Source: Xiphias gladius (taxonomy: Eukaryota > Chordata > Actinopteri > Istiophoriformes > Xiphiidae). From it: a stretch of DNA of 64,000 nt. Where the stretch lies: assembly GCF_016859285.1 (NCBI RefSeq), contig NC_053416.1, positions 7,075,001 to 7,139,000 on the forward strand, given 5' to 3'. Below the pieces are notes generated by a model, which was not told the origin of the DNA, searched no databases, and worked only from the letters and a program-made list of their open reading frames with translations. The position numbers and the translations under genes are program-made. This document shows, one piece after another, positions 61,639 through 64,000 of the stretch. Within the stretch, counting starts at the first letter, position 1; every line of letters begins with the position of its first letter.

Positions 61639-64000
61639 TCTCCACATCCACAGTCCATTTCCAGATTTACACATTTCCCTACTATAACCTGAGACTGGTA
61701 ATTCCCTCTGAATTGGTAAGCATAACCTTAGTTATAATTTTTGAGTACTTATCACAAAGACAGGATGAGTGGTTACTGTAATGATTTCACAATTGTGCAG
61801 GATTTTACTGTTGTAGGGTTACATACTTGTTTTCATAATACATCTTTTTTCAGTGAAGTAAAGTATGATTTCCAGTAAACGATTAGAGAGTCAGATGCAT
61901 TACTTTTCTTGCTGGATATTTTTTTTCCCTTTTAGAGGAAAGTTGAAACAAGCATGTGCACAGTTCATACTGTGATTATGTGTGCGTGGGTGTGTGTGTC
62001 TGTGTGTGTGTGTGTGTTTGTGTGTGTGTGCGCGCGCATTTTTGCATGACAGAGACTGCCTGAAAAAGGGGAAGAGATCTTTTTCAATCCAAAAAAATCC
62101 ATCCAGAAATCATAGAATCCAGACTAAATCTGACATAAATTGTACAGGGTCCTTTTTTCAATGAAAAAGGTTTTTACTATCACACTATTTCCTTCCGTCT
62201 TCTCTGTGTACCAACGTTTGTGAAGATCTGAAACACCACACCACCCAAGTTGAAAGAAATCAACAAAATGAAACCCTCTGAAATAGCTTACCATGTGTAC
62301 CAAAATAAAGTGAAAACTTCTAATATGGACATCAATTTTTCACATAAGAGTCATGTTTTCACAACTACTTCCCAATGGGGTTATTTCTTGTTGTATCATG
62401 ATGGTAACAGTTGTGGTACCACACGGTACCATTAATAGGCTTAACTACATTAGGCCTCATAGTAATGTCTGAGTCAGTATTTCGATAAACACTGAAGAAT
62501 GTTTTTCTAAAATGTCATGGATTTTTCTTTTATGTTATGTTGGTGGAATAACATTCAGTTCACTGGTACTACAGGACTGGTTGAATCGAGTGATTTTGTA
62601 AAATTTGTTCAAGTTTACTATACAGATGGCTGCGACAGTACAGTCTATGTGCTTGTTTGATTCTGACCAAAACCAAACTGGGTGAATTTTGGAAAATCCC
62701 TCCTCAGTGTGATAAAATGTTGTTCCTTTTGTCAACCTTGCAACACAGCACTGTTTTTTCTGTTTCTGTGTGTAACCTTCCCCTGGACAGGAAGTTACAT
62801 CTTCCACTGTATCATGAATGCTGCTAGTCATGGTGGGTGACCATTGCCAGAAAATATTTAGTTTTCACCCTTCCGTGGAAAAGGTTTTAGTGTTCTAGTT
62901 CGTGCACCTGATCAGCATCAGTGATATCTTACATGTAATTTAAGAACTGGAGTAAAAGCACAGTTTGTGGTATTGCCTTGACTAGTGTCTAGTTGTGTCT
63001 CAATTTTCTATAGTTATGTGTGTATGTGTCAGTGGATCTTGGAATGAGTGTCAGCATGAAAAGAGAGAACCAAGAGTTTCTATCAGTCTGACTCATCGTG
63101 CACTTATCTAAACTCAAGGCTACACTCATCCTATCAGGGGCCGTCTGCTTTTCTGTGTTTAGGAACTGCCAACGGGTGTAAGTTGTGTACGTGCTTGTCT
63201 GTTTGTGTGTGGCGGTGTGGCGGTAGGGTAACAGCAAAGGGCCTTGAAAATCCCTCCGCTAAGACTACCCACAGCTGCTGAGGACACAAGGGACAATGTG
63301 CACTATGTGTGTGTGTGTGTGTGTGTTATACACCCTTGCTTAATGGCGAGCATATACAGTACAATTGTGTGTTAAAGCTTACAGCGGGTCTCACTCAATC
63401 ACACCTGACAAAGGGTTGCATTTAGTGTCATATTCACCCCAGCAACGGTGCTATTTTTCCCAAATATGATCCGGAATCAACCCAATAAATCCAAGGCAGA
63501 GTGAACCCTTCACAACCGCACTCATCCCTGTAAACGTCACACACGCTTGATCTTGTCTCTAACTGAAAGGTAATTACAAGAATAAATACATCTGGATGAA
63601 AGTCATACATCACCCGCCGCTAAAATATCATCTTGAGGGGAACCGTTCTGGGCAGGTCATGTGCTAAAGGCCGTAAGCTGACAATTAATGTCTGCCATCT
63701 GGTGGGCATTTGATTCAAAATGCTTTGCAGTCCTATAAGTGTTATGCATTTTCAACAAAGGTGGCCCTATTAGAAATTTCAAAAACCTTAAACCTTCTAA
63801 GTTGAAGTTCCACACATATGCCTATATTACAATAAATTATTATTATTATTACTAATTCTCATTTGGTTTTTCTTTAATTAGTTTTATAGTGTACCAGTTA
63901 CGAGTATAGCAGCAAGTGGACATTCAAGCGTCCAAAAAATAATTTAATGATTGTGCCAGTTTTTCCTAACGACTTACTGTACGTGCGATCTCTGGCCATA

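Larger units (their letters stand above)
59075..64000. other. Probable map3k7cl intron(s) with repeats
   Basis: Mostly AT-rich. Recognised contents: GT microsatellites at 60137-60209, 61988-62037 and 63305-63326, a TTAGGG-like degenerate repeat at 60290-60360, a Tc1-type element at 60734-61638, and a short (ATT)n near 63838-63850. I searched by eye for the exon that should precede the last one in map3k7cl and did not see it. Confidence 0.5.

Overview
The window is nuclear DNA of a bony fish. The evidence is vertebrate gene families with many short GT-AG introns, very frequent (GT)n/(CA)n microsatellites, a Tc1-type transposon remnant and a tRNA-derived SINE. Several interspersed segments look like repeats I associate from memory with percomorph teleosts, so a spiny-rayed fish is my guess. 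I saw no prokaryotic or viral gene content.

Layout on the + strand: 262-3475 (-), first two coding exons of fat3, a giant protocadherin that continues off the left edge; 5139-11505 (+), chordc1, 11 coding exons, divergent from fat3; 13594-16949 (-), tyr (tyrosinase), complete in 5 exons; 20069-38068 (+), grm5 (metabotropic glutamate receptor 5), complete in 17 coding exons; 41828-45873 (+), rab38, complete in 3 coding exons; 52083-56641 (-), bach1 (BTB-bZIP repressor), complete in 4 coding exons; 58894-59074 (-), last coding exon of a map3k7cl-like gene whose remaining exons I could not find. The exon sums of chordc1, tyr, grm5, rab38 and bach1 are all multiples of three with no internal stop, so these models are internally consistent.

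The order fat3-chordc1-tyr-grm5-rab38 matches, from memory, human chromosome 11q14. The pair bach1-map3k7cl matches human 21q21. The 6.2 kb between rab38 and bach1 is therefore where two tetrapod-separate blocks meet. tyr and rab38 both belong to melanosome biology (tyrosinase makes melanin; Rab38 delivers tyrosinase-family cargo) and both have an exact M-box core (TCATGTGCT) upstream.

I found no wholly new gene system. The points most worth a second look concern splicing. tyr exon 2 lies between complementary GT-rich and CA-rich intronic tracts. In grm5, exon 13 has its 5' splice site at the first GT of a (GT)34 repeat, the first intron is a stop-free 99 bp sequence that would add a hydrophobic 33-residue insert if kept, intron 16 holds a 23-bp hairpin, and the seven-helix region is cut into many exons.
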